The notes under the pieces were generated by a model, which saw only the letters and a list, made by a program, of their open reading frames with translations, searched no databases and was not told where the DNA came from. The position numbers and the translations under genes are program-made. Shown in pieces: positions 49,768 through 58,295 of a stretch of DNA of 64,000 bases; position 1 is the first letter of the stretch; every line of letters begins with the position of its first letter. Location: contig CAMATZ010000002.1 of NCBI GenBank assembly GCA_945861275.1, positions 136,300-200,299 of the forward strand. The letters are read 5' to 3'. The DNA is from Bordetella parapertussis (lineage in GTDB: Bacteria; Pseudomonadota; Gammaproteobacteria; Burkholderiales; SG8-41).

Positions 49768-50907
49768 TCAGAACAAGCGTTCCGAAGCAATGCGCGCGCC
49801 TTCGACCAGCGCGCGCAATTTTGCCCACGCCACATCGGACGCCACTCGCCCCTGACCCGCGGTCGAATCAAAGCCGCAATCGGTGCCTGCCAGCACGCGC
49901 GTTGGGTCCCCCACCACTTCAGCCACGCGTAGTAGACGTTCGGCGACGGTTTCAGGATGTTCGACAAAGTTGGTGAGCGTGTCGATCACGCCGGCGACGA
50001 TGATCTGATCGTCCGCGAGCGGCAGCTTTTCAAACACCCTGAACTCATGCGCGTGGCGGCCATTGGCGAAAGGCAGAACAAAGCCGCCCACGCGCAGCTT
50101 GCGCAGGATGGGCCAGATGGTTTGCAGCGGCACGTCGCAATCGTGCGGTCCTTCATAGTTGCCCCAGCACACATGTACGCGCACCCGCTCGCGCGGCACA
50201 TTGCGCAAGGCGTGATTGATTGCCACGACGGTGCGTTCGACGAAATCCAGAAACGGCGCTTCCGGCTGATTTTGAAACGAGCGATGTCGTTCCAGCGCGA
50301 GATCGGGGCAATCGACCTGCAGCAGCAGCCCGTGTTTCACCACCGCTTCGTACTCGAGCCGCAGCGCCTCGGCCAGCGCTTCGAGGTAGGCGTCGTCGCT
50401 CGCGTAATGCTTGTTCTTGCACGCCGACGCGATGATGCCCGGTGACGGCGCCGACATGAAGGCTTCGCGAAAGCCGCCGTGCAACGCCTGCAGTGTCTGC
50501 TGGAACTCGATCGGCTCGGCTTCGGCCAGTGCCGGATCGCGATAACGCACGTCGCCAATCACGCACGGCGGCACCAGCGAAGTCACGCCCTCGCGACCCA
50601 CGTCGCGCGCTTCGGCCATGCGTTTGTATTCGGGATAACGCTCGACATCCTGGCGCGGCCAGCGCCGCCAGCTGCCGCCAAATCCGGTCATGCGCCGCTG
50701 CGCGTAAAGAAAAAACCCTTCACGCTGCTGCTCGCCGTTATTGCCGACATCAATGCCGCAATCGATCTGGCCCTGCACTTCAGCGCGCATGGCGTCACGC
50801 CCTGCAGCTTCGATGGCGGCCTCGTCCACCGGCTCGCCGCGTGAGCGGCGGCCATACAATTGCAGCAGATTGTGCGGACGCGGCAAACTGCCGGTATGGG
50901 TTGTCAA
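49768..50907 (-). CDS. Cobalamin-independent methionine synthase-like protein, 5' end cut
   Basis: 379 residues if translation starts at TTG 50907 (MTTHTGSLPRPHNL). The family (short MetE-like, COG0620) normally has a few residues before ILTTHTGSLPRP; those and the normal start are missing because sequence homology ends at about 50910. Zinc-ligand regions are intact: QVDCPDL, VHVCWGNYEGPHD and AGTDCGF. Such proteins transfer methyl groups to or from thiols, or act in degradation of small sulfur or aromatic methyl compounds. The upstream frame overlaps the other truncated gene on the opposite strand. Expression is doubtful. Confidence 0.75.
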   Translation of the reverse strand: MTTHTGSLPRPHNLLQLYGRRSRGEPVDEAAIEAAGRDAMRAEVQGQIDCGIDVGNNGEQQREGFFLYAQRRMTGFGGSWRRWPRQDVERYPEYKRMAEARDVGREGVTSLVPPCVIGDVRYRDPALAEAEPIEFQQTLQALHGGFREAFMSAPSPGIIASACKNKHYASDDAYLEALAEALRLEYEAVVKHGLLLQVDCPDLALERHRSFQNQPEAPFLDFVERTVVAINHALRNVPRERVRVHVCWGNYEGPHDCDVPLQTIWPILRKLRVGGFVLPFANGRHAHEFRVFEKLPLADDQIIVAGVIDTLTNFVEHPETVAERLLRVAEVVGDPTRVLAGTDCGFDSTAGQGRVASDVAWAKLRALVEGARIASERLF

Positions 50908-50914
50908 TATACCG

Positions 50915-51712
50915 TTTTCGCAGTCCGTTGTCGTGGATAACCGCGCCGGCGCCGGCGGCACACTGGCGGCGGGCATCGTGCTGCAAGCGGAAGCGGACGG
51001 CCATGTGGCACTGGTCAACACCTCGGCGCAAGTGGTCGCGCCATTCATGTACACCAAACTGCCGTTCGATATGATTCGCGATTTTGCCGCCGTGGCGCCG
51101 CTCGCCATTCAGCCGAATGTGCTAGTGGTGTCGCCGAAACACAACTGGAAATCGGTGCAGGATTTGATCGCCGCCGCCAAAGCAAAGCCCAAAGGCCTGA
51201 GCTACGGCACCGGCGGCAGCGGCACCGGCACGCACATGAACGCCGAGCGCTTCAGACTGCGCGCCGGCATCGACGCGGTGCAGGTGCCCTACAAAGGCTC
51301 ACCTGAAGCGCTGGTGGATGTGATTGCCGGCCGTATTGATTGGTCGTTCCTGCCGGTATCGACGGCGCTTGCACAAACCAGCGATGGGCGCCTGCGCGCG
51401 CTCGCGTTAAGCGGCGAACGCCGGTCGCCGCATATGCCCGAGGTGCCGACCATCACGGAATCCGGTCTCGCCGATGCGGATTTTCCGTTTTGGGTGGGTG
51501 TGTTCGTATCCTCGAAAACGCCGCGCGCCGCAATTCAGCGCCTGCACACGGAAATTGCCAAAGCGCTCGCCGTCGCGGAGGTGCGCGCGCGGATTGAAAA
51601 GCTGGGCGCGGAACCGATGTCGATGACGTCCACGGAATTCGACAAATACGTGCGTACGCAGGCGAAAGTGGCTGCGGCAATTATCAAGGCTGCGAATATT
51701 AAGGCGAATTAG
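50915..51712 (+). pseudogene. Bug/TctC solute-binding protein gene, 5' third missing
   Basis: Homology begins abruptly at SQSVVVDNRAGAGGTLAAGI, which in full-length relatives is about residue 65-75. The signal peptide and the first beta-strand segment (YPxRPIRLIVPFPPGG type) are absent. The rest is complete: VQVPYKGSPEALVDVIAGRI, PEVPTITESGL and the C-terminal [16 protein letters not shown]. Without a signal peptide it cannot reach the periplasm. It lies head to head with a truncated MetE-like gene at the same point, so one deletion probably removed both 5' ends. Confidence 0.8.
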
Positions 51713-53187
51713 AATCCCAACCCCGCCCAAATTTCATCTACCCGCTTCTTAACCGCTGCATCCATCGCAATCGGCGTGCCCCAGCGCCGGTCGGTTTCAG
51801 CAGGCCATTTGTTCGTGGCGTCGATGCCCATCTTCGAGCCCAAGCCCGCCACAGGGCTGGCGAAATCGAGATAATCCATCGGCGTGGCATCCGCGATCAG
51901 CGTATCGCGTCGCGGATCGACACGCGTGGTGAGCGCCCAGATCACTTCTTTCCAGTCGCGCACGTTAACATCGTCGTCGGTGACGATGATGAATTTGGTG
52001 TACATGAATTGCCGCAGATAACTCCAGATGCCGAACATCACGCGCTTGGCGTGGCCGGGATACTGCTTTTTGATGCTGACGCACGCGATGCGGTACGAGC
52101 AGCCTTCGGGCGGCAGATGAAAATCAACGATCTCCGGAAATTGTTTTTTTAAGAGCGGCACGAACACTTCGTTAAGTGCCACGCCGAGCATCGCCGGTTC
52201 GTCGGGCGGCTTGCCGGTGTAGGTTGAGTGGTAGATCGCATTACGCCGTTGCGTGATGCGATCTATAGTGAACACAGGAAACTTCTCCTGTTCGTTGTAG
52301 TAGCCGGTGTGATCTCCAAATGGCCCCTCAAGGGCCGTTTCGTTGGGATAAATGAACCCCTCTAAAACAATTTCAGCGCTCGCAGGCACCTGCAACCCGT
52401 GCGTGAGGCATTTGACGATTTCCGTTTTCGCGCCGCGCAGCAATCCGGCAAACTGATATTCGCTGAGGCTGTCCGGCACCGGCGTCACGGCGCCCAGCAC
52501 GGTGGCCGGATCGGCGCCCAGCGCCACCGCCACCGGGTAGGGCTCGCGCGGATGCGCGAGACTGTGATCGCGAAAATCCAGCGCGCCGCCGCGATGCGCC
52601 AACCAGCGCATGATGACTTTGTCTTTGGCGATCACCTGCTGGCGGTAGATGCCGAGATTCTGCCGCGCCTTGTGCGGCCCGCGCGTCACCGTAAGGCCCC
52701 AGGTAATCAGCGGCGCCACATCACCCGGCCAGCAGGTTTGTATGGGCAGGCGCGCGAGATCAACCTCGTTGCCTTGCCAAATAATTTCCTGACACGCTGC
52801 GCTCGATACGACGCGCGGCGCCATGGTCATGATTTGTTTCAGCAGCGGCAGTTTATCCCACGCGTCACGCAGGCCCTTGGGCGGCTCCGGCTCTTTCAGG
52901 TACGCCAGCGTCTCGCCGATCTCACGCAGCCGTGCGAGCGGGTCTTCGCCGGGCGTTGCGCCCATCGCCAGCGCCACCCGCTTCACTGTGCCGAACAGAT
53001 TGCCCAGCACCGGCAGGGTGTGGCCCTTGGGTTTTTCAAACAGCAACGCCGGACCGCCGGCCTTTAACACGCGATCGCAAATCTCGGTCATCTCCAGCTT
53101 CGGATCGACTTCGACGGCAACGCGCTTTAACTCGCCAAGAGATTCAAGCTGCGCGATAAAATCTCGTAAGTTATTGTATTTATTCAT
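51709..53187 (-). CDS. ubiD: 4-hydroxy-3-polyprenylbenzoate decarboxylase
   Basis: 492 residues. UbiD-family prenylated-FMN decarboxylase of ubiquinone synthesis. Landmarks are [35 protein letters not shown], the catalytic Glu-rich [24 protein letters not shown] and HVIFGIW-like [18 protein letters not shown]. The start codon ATG 53187 and next six codons coincide with the AT-rich dispersed motif. It overlaps the end of the Bug pseudogene by 4 bp (convergent). ubiA, the preceding step, lies upstream on the same strand, with 206 bp of repeats and a gene remnant between. Confidence 0.94.
   Translation of the reverse strand: MNKYNNLRDFIAQLESLGELKRVAVEVDPKLEMTEICDRVLKAGGPALLFEKPKGHTLPVLGNLFGTVKRVALAMGATPGEDPLARLREIGETLAYLKEPEPPKGLRDAWDKLPLLKQIMTMAPRVVSSAACQEIIWQGNEVDLARLPIQTCWPGDVAPLITWGLTVTRGPHKARQNLGIYRQQVIAKDKVIMRWLAHRGGALDFRDHSLAHPREPYPVAVALGADPATVLGAVTPVPDSLSEYQFAGLLRGAKTEIVKCLTHGLQVPASAEIVLEGFIYPNETALEGPFGDHTGYYNEQEKFPVFTIDRITQRRNAIYHSTYTGKPPDEPAMLGVALNEVFVPLLKKQFPEIVDFHLPPEGCSYRIACVSIKKQYPGHAKRVMFGIWSYLRQFMYTKFIIVTDDDVNVRDWKEVIWALTTRVDPRRDTLIADATPMDYLDFASPVAGLGSKMGIDATNKWPAETDRRWGTPIAMDAAVKKRVDEIWAGLGF
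53165..53187 (-). repeat. AT-rich dispersed motif at the ubiD start
   Basis: Minus strand ATGAATAAATACAATAACTT then ACG. It contains the ubiD start codon and encodes MNKYNNL, an Asn/Lys/Tyr-rich start unlike the rest of the protein. Confidence 0.55.
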
Positions 53188-53206
53188 GAATTTAAAACGG
53201 ATTTCA

Positions 53207-53278
53207 GCCGCGGATTTACGCAGATAAATACAGATGGAACAAGATTTTGTTGGTTTTCATCTGTGTAAATCTGTGGCC
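53207..53278. repeat. Inverted repeat of the ATTTACRCAGAT type upstream of ubiD
   Basis: Left CCGCGGATTTACGCAGAT (from about 53208) and right ATCTGTGTAAATCTGTGG (53260-53277) are complementary at 15 of 18 positions, with extra CAGAT units inside. The palindrome lies in the ubiD leader. Confidence 0.75.
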
Positions 53279-53299
53279 AAAAAAAGGTTTGCGGGATCT

Positions 53300-53392
53300 T
53301 CACGCCGGCTGTATACCCGCATCCTTGATCGGCTTGGCCCACTTCACGGTTTTCACGTGCGTGCGCTCGGCGAGTAGCGCCGGTGTGTGCGG
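53300..53392 (-). pseudogene. C-terminal remnant of another Bug/TctC receptor
   Basis: 30 codons ending in TGA at 53300 read PHTPALLAERTH then VKTVKWAKPIKDAGIQPA. This is the standard C-terminal end of TctC proteins (KWAKVIKDAGIKP type). No upstream part exists; ubiA ends immediately before it at 53394. It shows that a complete receptor gene once lay between ubiD and ubiA, or was brought there with the repeats. Confidence 0.7.
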
Positions 53393-53393
53393 G

Positions 53394-54296
53394 CTAGTAG
53401 ATCACAGGTATAAGGAAATAGTAGTCCAGCGCCAGTCCGCCAAACACCGCGGCGCCCACCCAATTATTGTTCATGAAGGCTTTGAAGCAGCGGTCGCGCT
53501 CGCGATTCCTGATCAGTTGCACTTGCCACGCCATCAACGCCAGCGCGAGCACCAGCCCCAGAAAATAAATCAGCCCCAGCTTTAGCCATACGCCGACACC
53601 CGCCATGATGGCGATAAACAGGCCGTGAAACAGTATTACCGCTGCCACGTCGAATACACCGAACAAAAGCGCGGAAGATTTGAGATTTAATTTCATATCG
53701 TCGTCGCGATCCACCATCGCATACTCGGTGTCGTACGCAAGCGCCCAAAAGATATTAGCCCCGAGCAGCACCCACGCCAGCGCGGGTACCGTGTTTTGAT
53801 ACGCGGCAAATGCCATCGGTATCGAAAACCCGAACGCAATACCCAGATACGCCTGCGGCAACGGGAAAAACCGCTTGGTGTATGGATAGGTCGCGGCGAG
53901 CAACAGCGCAATAAACGACAACGCAATGGTCAGTTTATTCAGAAACAACACCAGACAAAATGCCAGCAGCGCCAGCACGCCGGCCAGTAGTAACGCTTCC
54001 CTGGGACTGATCACGCCCGTCGCCAGCGGCCGCTGCGCGGTGCGCTCTACGTGGGGGTCAATGTCGCGGTCGGCATAGTCGTTTATCACGCAGCCTGCAC
54101 TGCGCATGAGCACGGTGCCCAACACGAAAATCACAATGATTTCGATGCGCTGGTACAGCGGCGAGGCAAACCACAGGCCCCACAACACCGGCCACAGCAA
54201 TAACAGGATGCCGATGGGCTTGTCGAGCCGCATCAGATTTTCGTAGGCGTCAAGCCGTTTCGCGAGCGTCAGTTTTTGCGGCTGCTGTTGCGTCAT
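53394..54296 (-). CDS. ubiA: 4-hydroxybenzoate polyprenyltransferase
   Basis: 300 residues, a multi-spanning inner-membrane enzyme that attaches the polyprenyl chain to 4-hydroxybenzoate. The first Asp motif NDYADRDID is at residues 72-80 and the second is in DTEYAMVDRDDDMK; about eight hydrophobic helices are visible. YPYTKRFFPLPQ is a UbiA landmark. ATG 54296 (MTQQQPQKL). It lies upstream of ubiD on the same strand but is separated from it by repeats. A large palindrome lies upstream, between ubiA and recG. Confidence 0.95.
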   Translation of the reverse strand: MTQQQPQKLTLAKRLDAYENLMRLDKPIGILLLLWPVLWGLWFASPLYQRIEIIVIFVLGTVLMRSAGCVINDYADRDIDPHVERTAQRPLATGVISPREALLLAGVLALLAFCLVLFLNKLTIALSFIALLLAATYPYTKRFFPLPQAYLGIAFGFSIPMAFAAYQNTVPALAWVLLGANIFWALAYDTEYAMVDRDDDMKLNLKSSALLFGVFDVAAVILFHGLFIAIMAGVGVWLKLGLIYFLGLVLALALMAWQVQLIRNRERDRCFKAFMNNNWVGAAVFGGLALDYYFLIPVIY

Positions 54297-54388
54297 GTCG
54301 TGATCACCCCCGGCAGGAAAACCTCAGTCACCAGTATAGAGGATTTGCCGGGGTCTTGAGTCGCCGTTATTTCACTAAACAACGGCTT

Positions 54389-54474
54389 CACCGCGGAGGC
54401 GCAGAGGCGCGGAGGTTACGCAGAGAAATGCTTTTCTCTGCGGGGGTTCTTTGCGCCTCTGCGCCTCCGCGGTG
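54389..54474. repeat. Large nested palindrome between recG and ubiA
   Basis: Outer arms 54389-54410 and 54453-54474 are perfectly complementary over 22 bp and built from GCAGAGG/GGAGGCG-like heptamers. An inner hairpin, CGCAGAGAAA (54419-54428) and TTTCTCTGCG (54433-54442), is also perfect. The whole can form a cruciform. It lies 14 bp after the recG stop, between recG and ubiA on the same strand. Confidence 0.9.
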
Positions 54475-54487
54475 AGGTTTACCGGGG

Positions 54488-56686
54488 TCAAACCTTGAGA
54501 AACTCCCCGCGCCCGCCCAGCCAGCGCGCCAGGTGCGCGCGCACCGCTTGCGGGTTCTCCATGAGCAGCGCCGCCGCCGCGTCGCGCGCGGCGTCGAGCA
54601 AATCCACGTCGGCGGATAAATCGGCAAAGCGCAGTAGCGGGACACCGCTCTGCCGCGCCCCCAACAACTCGCCGGGGCCGCGCATGCGCAAATCGTGGCG
54701 CGCCACTTCAAAGCCATCGGTGTTTTCAAAGATAATTTTAAGCCGCTCGCGCGCCATCAAAGATAACGGCGTGTGATACAGCAGGATGCATGCGCTCTGC
54801 GCCGCGCCGCGCCCGACGCGGCCACGCAACTGGTGTAGCTGCGAGAGGCCCATGCGTTCCGCATTTTCGATCACCATCAGCGACGCATTGGGCACATCGA
54901 CACCCACTTCGATCACGGTGGTCGCCACCAGCAATTGCACTTCGCCGCGCTGGAATGCGCTCATCACTGCGGATTTTTCATCGCTTTTCAAGCGGCCATG
55001 CGCAAGACCCACCTTAAGATCGGGAAACGCCGCGCTGAGTTTTTCATGGGTTTCCATGGCGGCTTTGAGTTGCAGTGCCTCCAAGCCAACGCGGGCTGCG
55101 CGTGCGGGTGGGCGCGCGGGCTTTTTTTCTGCGGCCGTATCATCGGCTTCAATCTCTTCGACCAGCGGACACACCCAGTATGCCTGGCTGCCCGTGTTGC
55201 AGGCGTCGCGCACGCGCGCGATCACTTCGTCACGGCGTGTGTCCGACACCAGTTTCGTCGTCACCGGCGTGCGTCCCGGCGGTAGTTCATCGATTACGGA
55301 CACATCCAGATCGGCGTAATAACTCATCGCCAGTGTGCGCGGAATCGGCGTCGCGCTCATCATCAGTTGATGTGGTTGCGTACTGACTTCGGGCTCGCTG
55401 TCGCCGGCTTGCGTGCCTTTTAAGCGCAGCGCGAGCCGCTGTCGTACGCCAAAACGATGCTGTTCATCGATGATAGCGAGGCCGAGATTGTGAAACACCA
55501 CAGCGTCTTCAAACAATGCGTGGGTGCCGACGACAACCGGCGTTTCCCCGGTGGATATATCGGTAAGTATTTGTTTTTTTATTGATTTTTTGGTTCCGCC
55601 CACGAGCCACGCAACCTCGATGCCGAGCGGCGCGAGCCACCCCGAAAATTTCCGGTAATGCTGCTCGGCGAGTATTTCGGTGGGCGCCATCAACGCCACC
55701 TGATAATTATTTTCCACGCACTGCAGCGCCGCTAGCGCCGCCACCACGGTTTTTCCGCTGCCGACATCCCCCTGCAACAGGCGCTGCATCGGGTGCGGCA
55801 TAGACAAATCGCCGCGTATCTGCGCGACCGCGCGCTGTTGCGCGCCGGTTAGCTTGAACGGCAGTTCCTTCAACAGGCGGCTGACCAGCGTGCCCTTAGT
55901 ACCTTTTGGCCGTAGCGCCGGCGCGCCAACGCCGCGCCGACGTTGTTGATGCGCTCGCATCGACAGCTGCTGCGCGAGCAGTTCGTCGAACTTCATGCGT
56001 CGCCACGCGGGATGCGTGCGCTCCTGTAACGCCTGCTGAGAAACTTCAGGCGATGGATTATGCAGAAAAAATACCGCATCACGAAATGTCGGGAAGTGGT
56101 GTTGCCGGATCAGCGCATCGGGCAAGGTGTCATCCAGTTCTTCGGCAGCCAGCGCGCGCCCGATCAACTTGCGCAAGCTGTCTTGCCCCATGCCTGCGGT
56201 GGTGGGATACACCGGCGTCAGCGCTTCGGCCACCGGCGAGCCCGCCTGCACGATGCGGTAGCGCGGATGTACCATTTCCGCACCGAAGAAACCCTGGCGG
56301 ATTTCGCCGAACGCGCGCACGCGCGCACCCGGCGCAAGATGTTTTACCTGACTGCCGTAAAAACTGAAAAACCGCAAGGTCACGTTGCCGCTGCCGTCTT
56401 CAAGATGGCACACCAGTTGGCGCCGCGGGCGATACTTGATGTCGGTCTCGACCACGGCGGCTTCAATCAGCACATCACGCGCGGCAGGCGCATCCTTGAT
56501 CGGATAAAGATGCGTCTCGTCGTCGTAGCGCAGCGGCAGGTGCAGCACCAGATCGAATCTGCTGGCGATGTTGAGCTTGGCGAGTTTGTCGAGCGTGCTT
56601 TTACTCAGACCTGCCAGCGAAGCGTGAGGCGTGAGGCGTGAGGCGGGTGGGTCGCGCGGGGTTTCGCGTTTCGCCTCACCCTTCAC
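54488..56686 (-). CDS. recG: ATP-dependent DNA helicase RecG
   Basis: 732 residues. It remodels stalled replication forks and Holliday junctions. The wedge/OB domain (VLIEAAVVETDIKYRPRRQL) precedes the helicase core with Walker A GDVGSGKT at 306-313, DEQHRFG and the TRG-like LAHGRLKSDEKSAVM. The start is GTG 56686 within a heptamer repeat; residues 1-24 (through SRLTPHASL) are repeat-derived, and no ATG, GTG or TTG lies between them and the conserved LSKSTLDKLAKL. An AT-rich motif at 55562-55590 encodes KKSIKKQILTD in frame. The gene starts 10 bp after ridA. Confidence 0.94.
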   Translation of the reverse strand: MKGEAKRETPRDPPASRLTPHASLAGLSKSTLDKLAKLNIASRFDLVLHLPLRYDDETHLYPIKDAPAARDVLIEAAVVETDIKYRPRRQLVCHLEDGSGNVTLRFFSFYGSQVKHLAPGARVRAFGEIRQGFFGAEMVHPRYRIVQAGSPVAEALTPVYPTTAGMGQDSLRKLIGRALAAEELDDTLPDALIRQHHFPTFRDAVFFLHNPSPEVSQQALQERTHPAWRRMKFDELLAQQLSMRAHQQRRRGVGAPALRPKGTKGTLVSRLLKELPFKLTGAQQRAVAQIRGDLSMPHPMQRLLQGDVGSGKTVVAALAALQCVENNYQVALMAPTEILAEQHYRKFSGWLAPLGIEVAWLVGGTKKSIKKQILTDISTGETPVVVGTHALFEDAVVFHNLGLAIIDEQHRFGVRQRLALRLKGTQAGDSEPEVSTQPHQLMMSATPIPRTLAMSYYADLDVSVIDELPPGRTPVTTKLVSDTRRDEVIARVRDACNTGSQAYWVCPLVEEIEADDTAAEKKPARPPARAARVGLEALQLKAAMETHEKLSAAFPDLKVGLAHGRLKSDEKSAVMSAFQRGEVQLLVATTVIEVGVDVPNASLMVIENAERMGLSQLHQLRGRVGRGAAQSACILLYHTPLSLMARERLKIIFENTDGFEVARHDLRMRGPGELLGARQSGVPLLRFADLSADVDLLDAARDAAAALLMENPQAVRAHLARWLGGRGEFLKV
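55562..55590 (-). repeat. AT-rich dispersed motif inside recG
   Basis: Minus strand TCAATAAAAAAACAAATACT then TACC, in frame, encoding KSIKKQILT. The core AAACAAATACTTA is identical to the copy before atpG. Confidence 0.55.
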
Positions 56687-56700
56687 GCCTCACCCCTCAC
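56613..56700. repeat. Inverted heptamer repeat forming the recG start
   Basis: Plus strand: GCGTGAGGCGTGAGGCGTGA (about 56624-56643) and the opposite arm CGCCTCACCCTTCACGCCTC (from 56673) with CACCCCTCAC to 56700. The loop between them is GC-rich. It covers the first 24 codons of recG and the ridA-recG spacer. Confidence 0.85.
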
Positions 56701-57077
56701 AAAAGAACCATGACCGCATCAATCTCCACTAGCGCATCGCGCGGCAGGCTCGCAACACCCACTGCCGCGCGTGCCGGATACGGCGCCTTCAGATACGTCG
56801 CCATAATCTCGTTCACTTTGGCGAAGTGCTTGAGGTCGGTGAGATAAACGGTGAAGCGCACTACGTCGTTCAACGTGCCGCCCGCGGCTTCGGCCACGGC
56901 TTTGAGATTATCCAGCACGCGGTGTATTTGTGCATCAATGCCGTCAACCATTTGCATGGTTTGCGGATCGAGGCCGATTTGCCCGGCGCAGTAAACGGTG
57001 TCGCCTGCGCGCACGGCTTGCGAGTAGGTGCCGATGGCTTTGGGGGCTAGTTCGGTGTGGATGATTTTTCGGGTCAT
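56697..57077 (-). CDS. ridA: RidA-family reactive enamine/imine deaminase
   Basis: 126 residues, usual length. RidA hydrolyses 2-aminoacrylate and related enamines made by PLP enzymes, protecting cytoplasmic enzymes. Family landmarks: [31 protein letters not shown] and the active-site Arg region [22 protein letters not shown] 57077. Its stop lies inside the heptamer repeat that leads into recG, so the last codons (DAVMVLL) may have been altered slightly. It follows the acyl-CoA dehydrogenase pair on the same strand. Confidence 0.94.
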   Translation of the reverse strand: MTRKIIHTELAPKAIGTYSQAVRAGDTVYCAGQIGLDPQTMQMVDGIDAQIHRVLDNLKAVAEAAGGTLNDVVRFTVYLTDLKHFAKVNEIMATYLKAPYPARAAVGVASLPRDALVEIDAVMVLL

Positions 57078-57134
57078 GATTGGTTAAGGCACGATGCAAT
57101 GGGTTTACCCCTTCCCTTGAAGGGGAGGGAATCG

Positions 57135-58295
57135 CTACGACGGTAACTGTAGTACGTATTTCGACAGGATATTGCGCTGAATTTCGTTCGAGCCGCCGTA
57201 AATCGTGCCGGGGCGCGATACGTAGAATGGCGATATCACGTCGATTTTTTCTTCACCAAGGGTGATCTCATCAGCGAAGGCGCCGTATTCGGCGCCGGCT
57301 TCCAGCAGCAATTCGGAAACTTTCTGATAAGTGTCCATCGCAAACACTTTCAGCATCGACACATCGGGTCCCAGTGCTTCGCCGCGCCGCACTTTATCGA
57401 CGTAGCGGCGGTAGAGCGAGCTCAGATCGTTCAAATCCATCTTCAACTGCGTATAGCGATCAACGAATCCCGCATCGTCAAACAGATGCTGCGCGCGCGC
57501 CAGCGCATCCAATTGTCCAAACGCCTGCAGCGGCCGCCGCGGGCTGCCGATGGACAAGCGTTCAAATGTGAGCAGTCCTTTGGCGATGGTCCAGCCTTCA
57601 TTGAGTTTGCCGACTAGATTGTGTTTAGGTGTGCGCACATTGTCGAAAAATACCTGGCAAAACTCTTCGTCCCCCGCGATGTTGCGGATGGTGCGCAGCG
57701 TGATGCCCGGCGTTTTCATGTCCAGCAGTAAAAAACTGATGCCCCGCTGTTGTTTCACGGTTTTATCGGTGCGCGCGAGCACATAAATATGAGTGGCGTC
57801 GTGCGCCATCGAGGTCCAGATCTTGCTGCCGTTAATGACGTAGTCGTCGCCATCGGGCACCGCTTCGGTGCGCAGGCTTGCGAGGTCAGAGCCGGCATTA
57901 GGCTCGGAGTAACCCTGACACCATACGTTTTCGCCATTGATGATTTTCGGCAGGTATTGCGCGCGTTGCGCATCGGTGCCAAAACGTATCAGCGTCGGCC
58001 CCACCATCGTCAGCCCCTGATCGGGCATGCGGCCCAATCCCGCCCGCTCGGATTCTTCCCAGTAAATAATCAGCTTGGCAGGAGCGAGGCCCATGCCGCC
58101 GTGTTCACTGGGCCAATTCGGTGCGAGCCAGCCTTTTTTCGAGAGCTTCACCCACCACGCGTGGCTTTCCGCCCAGCGCATGCGGCGCGGCAAAAAGCGC
58201 AGCTGATCGGGATATTCTTGCGCAAACCAGGTGCGCAGTTCCATGCGGAACGCGTCGTCGGCCATGGCGTTCCAATCGGCAGTGCGGTTGCTCAT
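57135..58295 (-). CDS. Acyl-CoA dehydrogenase, subunit of a likely heteromeric pair
   Basis: 386 residues from ATG 58295, which overlaps the stop of the next gene (ATGA). The FAD and substrate motifs CQGYSEPNAGSDLA and GSKIWTSMAHDATH, and the C-terminal IYGGSNEIQRNIL, place it in the acyl-CoA dehydrogenase family. The usual catalytic Glu of the IYEGT box is Gly here, as in several heteromeric enzymes (for example sterol side-chain or pimeloyl-CoA dehydrogenases), so the base may be elsewhere or in the partner. The substrate is unknown; an aromatic, sterol or dicarboxylic acyl-CoA is plausible. Confidence 0.88.
   Translation of the reverse strand: MSNRTADWNAMADDAFRMELRTWFAQEYPDQLRFLPRRMRWAESHAWWVKLSKKGWLAPNWPSEHGGMGLAPAKLIIYWEESERAGLGRMPDQGLTMVGPTLIRFGTDAQRAQYLPKIINGENVWCQGYSEPNAGSDLASLRTEAVPDGDDYVINGSKIWTSMAHDATHIYVLARTDKTVKQQRGISFLLLDMKTPGITLRTIRNIAGDEEFCQVFFDNVRTPKHNLVGKLNEGWTIAKGLLTFERLSIGSPRRPLQAFGQLDALARAQHLFDDAGFVDRYTQLKMDLNDLSSLYRRYVDKVRRGEALGPDVSMLKVFAMDTYQKVSELLLEAGAEYGAFADEITLGEEKIDVISPFYVSRPGTIYGGSNEIQRNILSKYVLQLPS

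Noticed and set aside
50741..50914. Upstream extension of the truncated Bug receptor as its true N-terminus
   Set aside because: The sequence (MPTSMPQSIWPCTSARMASR) is antisense to the MetE-like gene and has no signal peptide.
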